Shown here in pieces: positions 20,466-31,917 of a stretch of 64,000 nt of DNA; position 1 is the stretch's first letter; each line of letters starts with the position of its first letter. Below the pieces are notes generated by a model. That model was not told where the DNA came from, made no database searches, and saw only the letters and a list, made by a program, of their open reading frames with translations. A program made the position numbers and the translations under genes. Source of the DNA: Achatina immaculata (lineage: Eukaryota > Mollusca > Gastropoda > Stylommatophora > Achatinidae); contig CM019693.1 in the NCBI GenBank assembly GCA_009760885.1, positions 47,560,751-47,624,750 of the forward strand. Direction: 5' to 3'.

Positions 20466-21665
20466 CTGTCTATATCTGCAGTCCTGTCTCTTGGATAAAT
20501 TTCACTGTTTTTTGTAACTCATGTATGGAACCGTAGAGCTTATCTTCTTTAGTGGTTTCACTGGGCCAGTAATTATTTCTCAGTGTCTCGTAGTTGATGC
20601 AGTTCTGGAGGATATGTTCCACGGTTTGGGGCACCTGGGCACATGTACATAGATTAGTAGTACCAACCTTAAACTTTGTATACATATGACTTCGGAGTCG
20701 GCTGTGTTCTGTTCGGAGACGGAAGATGGTGACTTGTTCCTTTCTGTTTAGCATGTGATAGTCATCATGTGGTGGTGTTTGTGGCTTCCTGTAGGTTTTT
20801 ATCATGCTTTTCTTCTGATTATAGGTGACTGGTATGTCTGGTTGCTCCATTTCAGTGCCCTCTTTGGCCAGATGGTCAGCTTTCTCATTGCCTGGTATCC
20901 CACAGTGGGAGGGAATCCATTGCAAAGTGACTCCATGTTGTAAGCCAATTTTTGACAAGGCATCCTTAAAGTCTGGTAGTTTGTTGCACTGAAGAGCCTC
21001 CAGTACTGATCTTGCATCTGTGAGAATTACTACAGGACATGTATCAATTCTGGAGTCTGATAGTTTTTCAACTGCAGCAATAATTGCCCTAACTTCTGCA
21101 TCAAAGTTGTTGCAGTATTTACCAGTGGGTATGGAAATCTTGTCAATGGTGTTGTTTGGATATTCAATATATGCTCCTGCCCCACCATTCTTTATGGCAT
21201 TATGTGCAGATCCATCTGTATACACACGTATCCAGGTGTCGCATGGATATTTGTCATCTAGAACACTAAGTGTGGCTGTTGATCTTACAAGACTGCTCTG
21301 CATCTCACCATTCTGCACACCTTTCACTTCAGTCTGAATAGTTATTTGTGTATAATCTGCTTCTTTCCATGGTGTATGCTCTGGTACAGATGATAATGGA
21401 GTGACTACAGCTGGAAGGTCAGGTATCAGCTTACGCATACGCTTGGCCTGATGAATGAAGCTGCTTCTTTTAAGCCGTCCTAATGCCAAGTTATTGAATC
21501 TCTCCTTCAGGGGATGGCTTACAGAGCTAAGGAATTTTTCTCCCATGGTCATGACCTTTGTGTCTCTGCGTTCCTTTAGCGGTTGAACACCAACTATTTT
21601 CTGCATATTAAATGCTTCATAATTCCAGTTTGTAGACTTAAAGAAGGCTAATACTTCTTTTGCCG
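20466..21665 (-). mobile_element. LINE family F, RNase H-bearing 3' portion (minus strand)
   Basis: This is a 5'-truncated non-LTR retrotransposon in reverse orientation in innexin intron 1. Its largest frame is annotated separately. Sequence upstream of the first ATG stays open (AFFKSTNWNYEAFN), so truncation is beyond 21640. It carries RNase H, unlike the RTE families in this window, and so belongs to an I/Jockey-like lineage. Confidence 0.85.
20470..21606 (-). CDS. LINE F C-terminal polyprotein with intact RNase H domain
   Basis: The frame has 378 codons without interruption. Residues 1-105 are the RT thumb/connection region. RNase H begins near residue 127, with VYTDGSAHNAIKNGGAGAY, DAEVRAIIAAVEKL, VVILTDARSVLEAL and the final QWIPSHCGIPGNEKADHLA. 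The four acidic catalytic positions (D, E, D, D) are all present. The C-terminus has FRLRTEHSRLRSHMY and a Cys-rich LCTCAQVPQTVEHILQNC, typical of such elements. RNase H removes RNA from the RNA/DNA hybrid during retrotransposition. An intact frame implies recent insertion, although the 5' half is missing. Confidence 0.87.
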   Translation of the reverse strand: MQKIVGVQPLKERRDTKVMTMGEKFLSSVSHPLKERFNNLALGRLKRSSFIHQAKRMRKLIPDLPAVVTPLSSVPEHTPWKEADYTQITIQTEVKGVQNGEMQSSLVRSTATLSVLDDKYPCDTWIRVYTDGSAHNAIKNGGAGAYIEYPNNTIDKISIPTGKYCNNFDAEVRAIIAAVEKLSDSRIDTCPVVILTDARSVLEALQCNKLPDFKDALSKIGLQHGVTLQWIPSHCGIPGNEKADHLAKEGTEMEQPDIPVTYNQKKSMIKTYRKPQTPPHDDYHMLNRKEQVTIFRLRTEHSRLRSHMYTKFKVGTTNLCTCAQVPQTVEHILQNCINYETLRNNYWPSETTKEDKLYGSIHELQKTVKFIQETGLQI

Positions 21666-21841
21666 TTAATAATATTAGGATAGGTTATATTTATCATGTT
21701 ATATTGTCATTGAAAGTTATAGAAAACAATCAAGTGAACTGGAGGTTTAATATTGTTGTATGAGATGTGTATGCCATGACACTAGCTAAGCAAGGCCATC
21801 TGGCCAGGAGAGAAGTAGAGGACCATCTGGCCAGGAGAGAA

Positions 21842-22325
21842 GTAGAGGAGTCATGAGATAGTAGAGGAGTCATGAGATAGTAGAGGAGTCGTGAGATAGT
21901 AGAGGAGGCATGAGATAGTAGAGGAGTCGTGAGATAGTAGAGGAGGCATGAGATAGTAGAGGAGTCGTGAGATAGTAGAGGAGTCATGAGATAGTAGAGG
22001 AGTCGTGAGATAGTAGTGGAGTCATGAGATAGTAGAGGAGTCGTGAGATAGTAGAGGAGTCATGAGATAGTAGAGGAGTCATGAGATAGTAGAGGAGTCG
22101 TGAGATAGTAGAGGAGTGATGAGATAGTAGAGGAGTCATGAGATAGTAGTGGAGTCATGAGATAGTAGTGGAGTCATGAGATAGTAGAGGAGTCGTGAGA
22201 TAGTAGAGGAGTCGTGAGATAGTAGAGGAGTCATGAGATAGTAGAGGAGTCATGAGATAGTAGAGGAGTCATGAGATAGTAGAGGAGTCATGAGATAGTA
22301 GAGGAGTGATGAGATAGTAGAGTAG
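21842..22325. repeat. minisatellite, 19-bp unit, ~25 copies
   Basis: The unit is agtagaggagtcatgagat with cat/cgt variants. Preceding DNA (21780-21840) has a two-copy ccatctggccaggagagaag repeat. Confidence 0.93.
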
Positions 22326-22722
22326 AGCACAGGGTCAGAAGAAGTGGGTTGTTAGAGCTTGATAGATTAAGTAAGACCAAGTTGTGTTGATTCATAAGGA
22401 GCAGTTTACTCTACTCAGAATAACTAGATTAAAAAAAAAGATTTTATTGTCTACAGATTACATTGTTCTTGATGCCAGACATTTATGCCCTGATGTGCAG
22501 TTACCATGCTTCTGTTTTTATAATCAATTAAATTATATGTACCATCCAGGATGTAGTTTAGTTTTATGAGTGCCAGTAGTACACGTATGTATGTAATCTG
22601 GGCCAACTTATGGGAACAGCAGAAAACTATAGACAAGAACATAGAAAAATAAACACTAATACAAATTTACAACACTTTCATGTTGCAACATTTTATTGAT
22701 TATCACAGGATGATATTTACAA
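22326..22722. other. no gene seen (innexin intron 1)
   Basis: AT-rich intronic DNA without recognised features. Confidence 0.5.
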
Positions 22723-24177
22723 TATTGTCTTTACTTGTTTAGTTCCTGTGTCTTTACTTGTTTAATTTCTGTGTCTTTACTTGTTTAGTTACTGTGTCTT
22801 TACTTGTTTAGTTACTGTGTCTTTACTTGTTTAATTTCTGTGTCTTTACTTGTTTAGTTACTATGTCTTTACTTGTTTAGTTTCTATGTCTTTACTTGTT
22901 TAGTTCCTGTGTCTTTACTTGTTTAATTTCTGGGTCTTTACTTGTTTAGTTACTATGTCTTTACTTGTTTAGCTGTGTCTTTACTTGTATAGTTACTGTG
23001 TCTTTACTTGTTTAGTTCCTGTGTCTTTACTTGTTTAGTTACTATGTCTTTACTTGTTTAGTTTCTATGTCTTTACATGTTTAGTTACTGTGTCTTTACT
23101 TGTATAGTTACTGTGTCTTTACTTGTATAGTTACTGTGTCTTTACTTGTATAGTTACTGTGTCTTTACTTGTTTAGTTATTATGTCTTTACTTGTTTAGT
23201 TCCTGTGTCTTTACTTGTTTAATTTCCGTGTCTAAACTTGTATAGTTACTGTGTCTTTACTTGTTTAGTTACTGTGTCTTTACTTGTTTAGTTACTGTGT
23301 CTTTACTTGTATAGTTACTGTGTCTTTACTTGTATAGTTACTGTGTCTTTACTTGTATAGTTCCTATGTCTTTACTTGTTTAGTTAGTATGTCTTTACTT
23401 GTTTAGTTACTATGTCTTTACTTGTTTAGTTACTGTGTCTTTACTCATTTAGTTACTGTGTCTTTACTTGTATAGTTACTGTGTCTTTACTTGTATAGTT
23501 ACTATGTCTTTACTTGTTTAGCTGTGTCTTTACTTGTTTAATTTCTGTGTCTTTAGTTGTTTAATTTCTGTGTCTTTACTTGTATAGTTTCTATGTCTTT
23601 ACTTGTTTAGTTTGTGTCTTTACTTGTATAGTTACTATGTCTTTACTTGTATAGTTAGTTTGTCTTTACTTGTTTAATTTCTATGTCTAAACTTGTATAG
23701 TTACTATGTCTTTACTTGTTTAGTTCCTGTGTCTTTACTTGTTTAATTTCTGTGTCTTTACTTGTATAGTTACTATGTCTTTACTTGTTTAGTTCCTGTG
23801 TCTTTACTTGTTTAATTTCTGTGTCTTTACTTGTATAGTTACTGTGTCTGTACTTGTTTAATTTCTGTATCTTTACTTGTTTAATTTCTGTGTCTTTACT
23901 TGTTTAGTTTCTGTGTCTTTACTTGTATAGTTACTATGTCTTTACTTGTTTAGTTTCTGTGTCTTTACTTGTATAGTTTCTGTGTCTTTACTTGTTTAAT
24001 TTCTGTGTCTTTACTTGTATAGTTTCTATGTCTTTACTTGTTTAGTTAGTATGTCTTTACTTGTTTAGTTACTATGTCTTTACTTGTTTAGTTTCTGTGT
24101 CTTTACTTGTATAGTTACTATGTCTTTACTTGTTTAGTTAGTATGTCTTTACTTGTATAGTTACTGTGTCTTTACTT
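22723..24177. repeat. large minisatellite, 23-bp unit, ~63 copies
   Basis: The unit carries tgtctttacttgtatagtta, with ttt/tat and act/tct/cct variants. The array is 1.45 kb. The same array recurs at 25679-26197 and, more diverged, at 28010-28165 and 29228-29383, linked to LINE G pieces. Confidence 0.95.
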
Positions 24178-25690
24178 GGGGCTGCCTCAGGGGTCTCCCT
24201 TGTCTCCTGTGTATTCTACTGGCATTGTGGGAACGGTGCGGGGAGAACACTCAGCTGATGATACATTAACATATGAGCATGGGGGGGGGGGTGTAGAGAG
24301 GAGCTAGCCACAAGGGTACAAAACAGGGTGGATCAGATAACAGGCTGGTGTGAGGATAACAAGCTGGTGTGAGGATAACAAGCTGGTGTGAGGATAACAA
24401 GCTGGTGTGAGGATAACAAGCTGGTGTGAGGATAACAGGCTGGTGTGAGGATAACAAGCTGGTGTGAGGATAACAAGCTGGTGTGAGGATAACAAGCTGG
24501 TGTGAGGATAACAGGCTGGTGTGAGGATAACAAGCTGGTGTGAGGATAACAATGCAGTGATAAGCCAAGAACAAACCAGCATCCTGTGGTGCTCATTAAA
24601 TAACAGAATTGTAAGATCTGAAGTTCTGATTATGAAGTGTCAGGGAAAAGATATTAAGAGAACACATTTCATGAGATATCTTGATCATTCATTGTCCTTT
24701 GCACACCATATGGACAATGCAATATAAAAAACCAGGAAAGTATTGGGAATGTTTAGGTTAATGGCTGCAGCAAACTTCCCACAGCGCATTCTATTCTTGC
24801 TGATGCATATGCTAGTGCTATCACCACTGGAGAAAGGTTTTGGCCTGCTCACCCTGTCCAATACATAGCTGAACAGACTAGAGCTTGTTCAGAACGAGGC
24901 AATGAGAATGGTCTTGTGTTGCACCAAATATACTCCGGTAGCGGCCATGAGCTTTCTGCTTGATATGCTGAGTGTGAGATCTAAACACAAGAATGCTCTG
25001 TTAGAGACATACATCAGGGTTGCTGGCATGAAGTACCATCCTCTCTATTTGGAGCTGGGGTTGATAAAGGGAGATGCATCAAATGAGGCAGACCCTGGAT
25101 GGCTGAGCCCAAGGATACAATAAAGTCAATTTGTGATCTAGATGAGGTGCCTAAAGATGAAGACTGCCTGGGTAAATGACCAACTTCAGTTAACAAAGGT
25201 TATTAAACAGAGTGGCTATGAATGTCGAGATTGGGCACAGGGAGCAGTTGAACTTTGGGTTCAAGATCTCATCCAGCATCATTGTGGGTCTTCCGACATG
25301 GTAATATATACAGATGGCTCATTGACTCAGAACAGCAGAAGTGGTTGGGATTTTGTTGTCTACCGAAATGGAAGAGTCATGGCACAAGGTTCGGGAGCCT
25401 TGAAGTCACCATATCAAGCATGTGAATGGAAATTGAGGTTGTGTCAGCAGCAAAGGAATGACTAGTTGCCTATGATGTAGTTCATAGTGCCATTGTGACG
25501 GATTCACAGAGAATGCTTCATAAGATAAGAAGAAATTGCCTCAAAAAAGGATAGGTTCTTCTGTTACGCTAGTCAACTGTGACAAGCTTATTGTGGCCTT
25601 ACTGTCCAGAGTATGCGGGAGTACATGGCAATAATGTGGCAGATAAATTTGCTGGACAGGCTAAAATAAATGGCAGACTGTGTCTTTACT
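24178..25690 (+). mobile_element. LINE family G (RT + RNase H) fragment, unit 1
   Basis: This is a broken + strand non-LTR element. It starts at the RT GLPQGSPLSPV box (with a small deletion after it here), then a 19-bp array, then ITSWCEDNNAVISQEQTS, a worn thumb region, and RNase H with VIYTDGSLTQNSRSGW and YCPEYAGVHGNNVADKFAG. It ends abruptly at ggcagactg, where the 23-bp array begins. Offset to unit 2 is 2020 bp. Confidence 0.8.
24336..24552. repeat. minisatellite, 19-bp unit, ~11 copies, inside LINE G
   Basis: The unit is aacaagctggtgtgaggat. The downstream coding sequence TSWCEDNN is the same sequence, so the array is an expansion of RT codons. Confidence 0.93.
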
Positions 25691-26197
25691 TGTTTAGTTA
25701 GTATGTCTTTACTTGTATAGTTACTGTGTCTTTACTTGTATAGTTACTGTGTCTTTACTTGTATAGTTACTGTGTCTTTACTTGTTTAGTTACTATGTCT
25801 TTATTTGTTTAGTTACTGTGTCTTTACTTGTTTAGTTCCTGTGTCTTTACTTGTTTAATTTCTGTGTCTAAACTTGTATAGTTACTATGTCTTTACTTGT
25901 TTAGTTCCTGTGTCTTTACTTGTTTAGTTTCTGTGTCTTTACTTGTATAGTTACTGTGTCTTTACTTGTATAGTTACTGTGTCTTTACTTGTATAGTTAC
26001 TGTGTCTTTACTTGTTTAGTTACTGTGTCTTTACTCGTTTAGTTACTGTGTCTTTACTTGTATAGTTACTGTGTCTTTACTTGTATAGTTACTGTGTCTT
26101 TACTTGTATAGTTACTGTGTCTTTACTTGTATAGTTACTGTGTCTTTACTTGTTTAGTTACTGTATCTTTACTTGTTTAGTTACTGTGTCTTTACCT
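25679..26197. repeat. minisatellite, 23-bp unit, second array, ~22 copies
   Basis: This is the same unit as 22723-24177. The junction with LINE G shares actg, and array and LINE were duplicated as one block. Confidence 0.93.
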
Positions 26198-28000
26198 GGG
26201 GCTGCCTCAGGGGTCTCCCTTGTCTCCTGTGCTATTCAATGTGTTTACTGGCATTGTGGGAACGGTGTGGTGAGAACACTCAGCTGATGATACATTAACA
26301 TATGAGCATGGGGGGGGGGTGTAGAGAGGAGCTAGCCACAAGGGTACAAAACAGGGTGGATCAGATAACAGGCTGGTGTGAGGATAACAAGCTGGTGTGA
26401 GGATAACAGGCTGGTGTGAGGATAACAGGCTGGTGTGAGGATAACAAGCTGGTGTGAGGATAACAGGCTGGTGTGAGGATAACAAGCTGGTGTGAGGATA
26501 ACAAGCTGGTGTGAGGATAACAAGCTGGTGTGATGATAACAGGCTGGTGTGAGGATAACAAGCTGGTGTGATGATAACAGGCTGGTGTGAGGATAACAAT
26601 CCCGTGATAAGCCAAGAACAAGCCAGCATCCTGTGGTGCTCATTAAATAACAGAATTGTAAGATCTGTAGTTCTGATTATGAAGTGTCAGGGACAAGATA
26701 TTAAGAAAACACATTTCATAAGATATCTTTTGATAATTCATTGTCCTTTGATATGGACAATGCAATATAAAAAACCAGGAAAGTGTTGGGAATGGTTAGG
26801 TTAATGGCTGCAGCAAACTTTCCACAGCGCATTCTATTCTTGCTGATGCATATGCTAGTGCTATCACCACTGGAGAAAGGTTTTGGCCTGCTCACCCTGT
26901 CCAATACATAGCTGAACAGACTAGAGCTTGTTCAGAACGAGGCAATGAGAGTGGTCTTGTGTTGCACCAAATATACTCCGGTAGCGGCCATGAGCTTTCT
27001 GCCTGATATGCTGAGTGTGAGATTAATCACAAGAATGCTCTGTTAGAGACATACATCAGGGCTGCTGGCATGAAGCACCATCCTCTCTATTTGGAGCTGG
27101 GGTTGATAAAGGGAGATGCATCAAATGAGGCAGACCCTGGATGGCTGAGCCCAAGGATACAATAAAGTCAATTTGTGATCTAGATGAGGTGCCTAAAGAT
27201 GAAGACTGCCTGGGTAAATGACCAACTTCAGCTAACAAAGGTTATTAAACAGAATGGCTATGAATGTTGAGACTGGGCACAGGGAGCAGCTGAACTTTGG
27301 GTTCAAGATCTCATCCAGTATCATTGTGGGTCTTCCGACATGGTCATATATACAGATGGCTCATTGACTCAGAACAGCAGAAGTGGTTGGGATTTTGTTG
27401 TCTACCGAAATGGAAGAGTCATGGCACAAGGTTCGGGAGCCTTGAAGTCACCATATCAAGCATGTGAATGGAAATTGAGGTTGTGTCAGCAGCAAAGGAA
27501 TGGCTAGTTGCCTATGATGTAGTTCATAGTGCCATTGTGACGGATTCACAGAGAATGCTTCGTAAGATAAGAAGAAATTGCCTCAAAAAGGATAGGTTCT
27601 TCTGTTAAGCTAGTCAACTGTGACAAGCTTATTGTGGCCTTACTGTCCAGAGTATGCGGGAGTACATGGCAATGATGTGGCAGATAAATTTGCTGGACAG
27701 GCTAAAATAAATGGCAGACTGACAGTGGACACAGAGGACATTGCTAAAGCTGTACTGGAAATACTGCAGGAAAATGAAGAGTGGGAATGGAAGAACAATG
27801 TAGACCTGAAGAGATTGCTGGAGCTAGGACAAATTAAAGTTGCTGGCAGGAAATCCGAACATTGTGTGGCAGAAAAAGCATTATAAAGAACCAACATTTG
27901 ACAGGAATATTAGCAAACATACTCTTGGGTGAATGCTGCAGCAGAGCATATATGGAGTTGTTCCAAATGCAGTGAAGCTGGAATCTGAATTTTGAATTTT
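26198..28000 (+). mobile_element. LINE family G fragment, unit 2
   Basis: This copy keeps the full GLPQGSPLSPVLFNV box (26198-26242) and a SADDTLTYEHG catalytic box near 26280, followed by the 19-bp array (26363-26600), thumb, and RNase H (TDGSLTQNSRSGW; YCPEYAGVHGNDVADKFAG). An 88-codon end frame (27620-27886) runs to its 3' part. Several stops make it non-functional. From 27347 the sequence is again tandemly duplicated. Confidence 0.8.
26363..26602. repeat. minisatellite, 19-bp unit, ~12 copies, in LINE G unit 2
   Basis: This is the same unit as 24336-24552, but with a different order of aag/agg and gag/gat variants, so the arrays have changed since the block duplicated. Confidence 0.92.
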
Positions 28001-29782
28001 TTTTTTGTTTTTACTTGTGCAGTTACTGTGCCTTTATTTGTATAGTTACTGTGTCTTTACTTGTACAGTTAATTTGTCTTTATTTGTATAGTTAGTGTTT
28101 TTACTTGTGTAGTTACTGTTTTTACTTGTATAGTTACTGTGTCTTTACTTGTTTTGTTACCGTACATCCTTACTGCAGTATTTTATTTTTTTTATCACAG
28201 CAGGACATTTAAAATATTCTTTTTGCTATTTATCTACTGTACATAACACACTCTCTAACATTCCCTATAGGGAACACATATATTTGCTATACATCACACA
28301 CTTTGTAACATTGTCTTTGTATATTCACTACACATTACATGCACTGTAACATTGTCATTGTTTGTATATTTACTGCACATCACATGCACTGTAATACTGT
28401 ATATTTTACTACATATGAAAGATGCTGGAACATTGTCTTTACTTGTATATAAACTGCATATAACAGGTGCTGTAACACTGTTTTTAGCATGTATATTTAC
28501 AGACCATCACAGCTACTGTAACACCATATATTTACTGCACATTACAATTTCTGTAACATTGTCCTATATACAGATGGCTCATTGACTCAGAACAGCAGAA
28601 GTGGTTGGGATTTTGTTGTCTACCGAAATGGAAGAGTCATGGCACAAGGTTCGGGAGCCTTGAAGTCACCATATCAAGCATGTGAATGGAAATTGAGGTT
28701 GTGTCAGCAGCAAAGGAATGGCTAGTTGCCTATGATGTAGTTCATAGTGCCATTGTGACGGATTCACAGAGAATGCTTCGTAAGATAAGAAGAAATTGCC
28801 TCAAAAAGGATAGGTTCTTCTGTTAAGCTAGTCAACTGTGACAAGCTTATTGTGGCCTTACTGTCCAGAGTATGCGGGAGTACATGGCAATGATGTGGCA
28901 GATAAATTTGCTGGACAGGCTAAAATAAATGGCAGACTGACAGTGGACACAGAGGACATTGCTAAAGCTGTACTGGAAATACTGCAGGAAAATGAAGAGT
29001 GGGAATGGAAGAACAATGTAGACCTGAAGAGATTGCTGGAGCTAGGACAAATTAAAGTTGCTGGCAGGAAATCCGAACATTGTGTGGCAGAAAAAGCATT
29101 ATAAAGAACCAACATTTGACAGGAATATTAGCAAACATACTCTTGGGTGAATGCTGCAGCAGAGCATATATGGAGTTGTTCCAAATGCAGTGAAGCTGGA
29201 ATCTGAATTTTGAATTTTTTTTTTGTTTTTACTTGTGCAGTTACTGTGCCTTTATTTGTATAGTTACTGTGTCTTTACTTGTACAGTTAATTTGTCTTTA
29301 TTTGTATAGTTAGTGTTTTTACTTGTGTAGTTACTGTTTTTACTTGTATAGTTACTGTGTCTTTACTTGTTTTGTTACCGTACATCCTTACTGCAGTATT
29401 TTATTTTTTTTATCACAGCAGGACATTTAAAATATTCTTTTTGCTATTTATCTACTGTACATAACACACTCTCTAACATTCCCTATAGGGAACACATATA
29501 TTTGCTATACATCACACACTTTGTAACATTGTCTTTGTATATTCACTACACATTACATGCACTGTAACATTGTCATTGTTTGTATATTTACTGCACATCA
29601 CATGCACTGTAATACTGTATATTTTACTACATATGAAAGATGCTGGAACATTGTCTTTACTTGTATATAAACTGCATATAACAGGTGCTGTAACACTGTT
29701 TTTAGCATGTATATTTACAGACCATCACAGCTACTGTAACACCATATATTTACTGCACATTACAATTTCTGTAACATTGTCC
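27347..29782. repeat. tandem duplication, 1218-bp unit x 2
   Basis: 27347-28564 and 28565-29782 look essentially identical: same LINE G RNase H end, same diverged 23-bp repeats, same tgcacatcacatgcactgta repeats. The junction lies at gtcctatatacag. Near identity means a very recent event or an assembly artefact. Confidence 0.9.
28200..28564. repeat. minisatellite, ~40-45 bp, diverged
   Basis: Copies share tactgcacatcacatgcact and tgtaacattgtc. It recurs with extra copies at 29418-30015. Confidence 0.8.
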
Positions 29783-30015
29783 TTATTTCTGTATGCGCTG
29801 CACATCTCAGCTGCTGTAACATTGATTTTGCTTGTAATTTTTCTGCACATCACAGGTGCTGGCAGATTGTATATTTACTTCACATCACAAGTGATGTAAC
29901 ATTTCCTTGCTTGTATATTTACTGCATATCATAGATATTGTAACATTTCCTTGCTTGTATATTTACTGCATATCACAAGTATTGCAACATTTCCTTGCTT
30001 GTATTTATACTGTAC
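29418..30015. repeat. minisatellite, ~40-45 bp, second block
   Basis: This continues past the 1218-bp duplicate with further copies (catttccttgcttgtatatt). No coding potential is inferred. Confidence 0.8.
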
Positions 30016-30165
30016 AGAAATCTATTAGTGTAGACTCTTTAGCATCAGCTATCAGTAGACTGAAGACAACAAACAAAAATAAATTGTGAAAAAAAGAAAA
30101 GAAATGGACAATTCTCTTAGATAAGCACTGTTTTTCAAGAATAATCAATGTTATTTCTCAACATA

Positions 30166-30295
30166 GCATTTGGAACAACTCCATATATGCTCTGCTGCAG
30201 CATTCACCCAAGAGTATGTTTGCTAATATTCCTGTCAAATGTTGGTTCTTTATAATGCTTTTTCTGCCACACAATGTTCGGATTTCCTGCCAGCA
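30166..30295 (-). repeat. inverted copy of the LINE G end
   Basis: This 130-bp stretch is the reverse complement of 27841-27970 (and 29059-29188), abutting the mariner at 30296. The + and - copies in one intron could pair in the transcript. Confidence 0.88.
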
Positions 30296-31100
30296 TTGAG
30301 GGTTATACGTTTGATCCAGCGAGTTTCTAACTTTTTCATCCCATTGGCAAAGTAGTTTTTCTCATAGACTGCAAAATATGAGTTTACAGTAGCGATGACA
30401 TCCTCATTTGATGAGCATTGCTTCCCACCAAACCAAATATTTTCGAGTATGGAAACAGGAAGAAGTCACACAGGGCCAAGTCTGGAGAATAAGGAGGATG
30501 AGGAATCATTTGGAAGCCTGATTCATGTAATTTTCTAATAGCAATGATTGATTTGTGGGATGGCATGTTGTCTTGGTGAAAGAGCACTTTTCTGCATATT
30601 AATCTTGGCTGTTTCTGTTTGAGCTCTTCTTTCAAATGGTCCAACAATGTTGCATAATAGTCTCCTGTTACTGTTTTACCTTTCTCCAAATAGTCAGTCA
30701 GATTGATTACTTGGGAAACCCAAAAATCAGTGGCCATCACCTTACCTGCAGACATAACAGTTTTTGCCTTCTTCAGCATACTTTCACCATTCATTGTCCA
30801 CTGCTTAGACCCCTGCTTACATTCATTGTCCACTGCTTAGACCCCTGCTTACATTCATTGTCCACTGCTTAGATCCCTGCTTACATTCATTGTCCACTGC
30901 TTAGATCCCTGCTTACATTCATTGTCCACTGCTTAAATCCCTGCTTACATTCATTGTCCACTGCTTAGATCCCTGCTTACATTCATTGTCCACTGCTTAG
31001 ATCCCTGCTTACATTCATTGTCCACTGCTTAGATCCCTGCTTACATTCAGGTGTGTAGTGCTGGATCCATGTTTCATCCATAGCCATGAATCAGCATAAA
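30296..31100 (-). mobile_element. mariner-type transposase remnant with internal minisatellite
   Basis: The minus strand encodes MDETW (first catalytic Asp, near 31075), then the array region, then QWTMNGES, KVLFHQDNMPSHKS and YSPDLALCDFFLFP. Thirty-four residues separate the second and third Asp, the DD34D spacing of mariners. The C-terminus (KNYFANGMKKLETRWIKR-like) ends at about 30300. Frames are broken by the 32-bp array. It lies in innexin intron 1, opposite to the gene. Confidence 0.82.
30796..31047. repeat. minisatellite, 32-bp unit, ~8 copies, founder in mariner codons
   Basis: The unit carries tgtccactgcttagatccct. It is the reverse complement of the transposase codons for ECKQGSKQWT, so it expanded inside the mariner coding region. 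Confidence 0.93.
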
Positions 31101-31249
31101 AAGTCCATGGATTGCAGTTAAACAGCGACAAACACTGCTTTTAAATGTCCCTTCACATGCATTTTTGACTGACAGTCAACAAACACGCCATCCATTGCAT
31201 ACAAAGCTTTTTCATGTGCAATTTTGTATGCAGGATGCTATAAACTCAT

Positions 31250-31724
31250 TCAGATGTCTTTGTTAATGTTTTTATGTAAGTCTTGAGCATTGACTGTTTG
31301 TCTTTGTTGATGTTCTTATGTAAGTCTTGAGCATTGACTGTTTGTCTTTGTTGATGTTCTTATGTAAGTCTTGAGCATTGACTGTTTGTCTTTGTTGATG
31401 TTCTTATGTAAGTCTTGAGCATTGACTGTTTGTCTTTGTTGATGTTCTTATGTAAGTCTTGAGCATTGACTGTTTGTCTTTGTTGATGTTCTTATGTAAG
31501 TCTTGAGCATTGACTGTTTGTCTTTGTTGATGTTCTTATGTAAGTCTTGAGCATTGACTGTTTGTCTTTGTTGATGTTCTTATGTAAGTCTTGAGCATTG
31601 ACTGTTTGTCTTTGTTGATGTTCTTATGTAAGTCTTGAGCATTGACTGTTTGTCTTTGTTGATGTTCTTATGTAAGTCTTGAGCATTGACTGTTTGTCTT
31701 TGTTGATGTTCTTATGTAAGTGTT
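31250..31724. repeat. minisatellite, 44-bp unit, ~10 copies, before exon 2
   Basis: The unit carries ttgagcattgactgtttgtc and tttgttgatgttcttatgta. Copies are almost identical. It ends about 75 bp before the exon 2 acceptor. Confidence 0.93.
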
Positions 31725-31800
31725 TTCCTGGTTAGTTCATCCTGTGCTCATGAGTCTGAAGCAAAATGCTGAATGTGGAGACATATTTCTTCACCTTCAG

Positions 31801-31917
31801 GTGCCCTATGAGATCAGCCCAGTGCATGGTGGACCTGTAAACTCAACCATTTTGGAGACAGAAGATCTGGGAGAAATTAATTTTTACCGTTGGATCACAG
31901 TCATATTTATATGTCAG
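31801..31917 (+). CDS. innexin exon 2
   Basis: The exon has 39 codons, phase 0 at both ends. The acceptor is cttcaccttcag (to 31800) and the donor is CAG|gtatgt at 31918. It encodes residues 89-127: the rest of extracellular loop 1, with an N-S-T sequon at 102-104, the FYRW signature, and the start of TM2 ending in ICQ. It continues directly into exon 3 (AFMFKLPHLIW), matching the usual innexin pattern in which a Q-A-F stretch lies in TM2. The last 26 nt of this exon plus the first 8 nt of the intron are the founder of the 34-bp array that follows, so its donor site is repeated nine times. Confidence 0.9.

Noticed and set aside
22723..24177. Regular short direct repeats, considered as a CRISPR array
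   Set aside because: There are no unique spacers between repeats, the host is eukaryotic, and no cas-like genes are present. It is a minisatellite, as are all other arrays in the window.
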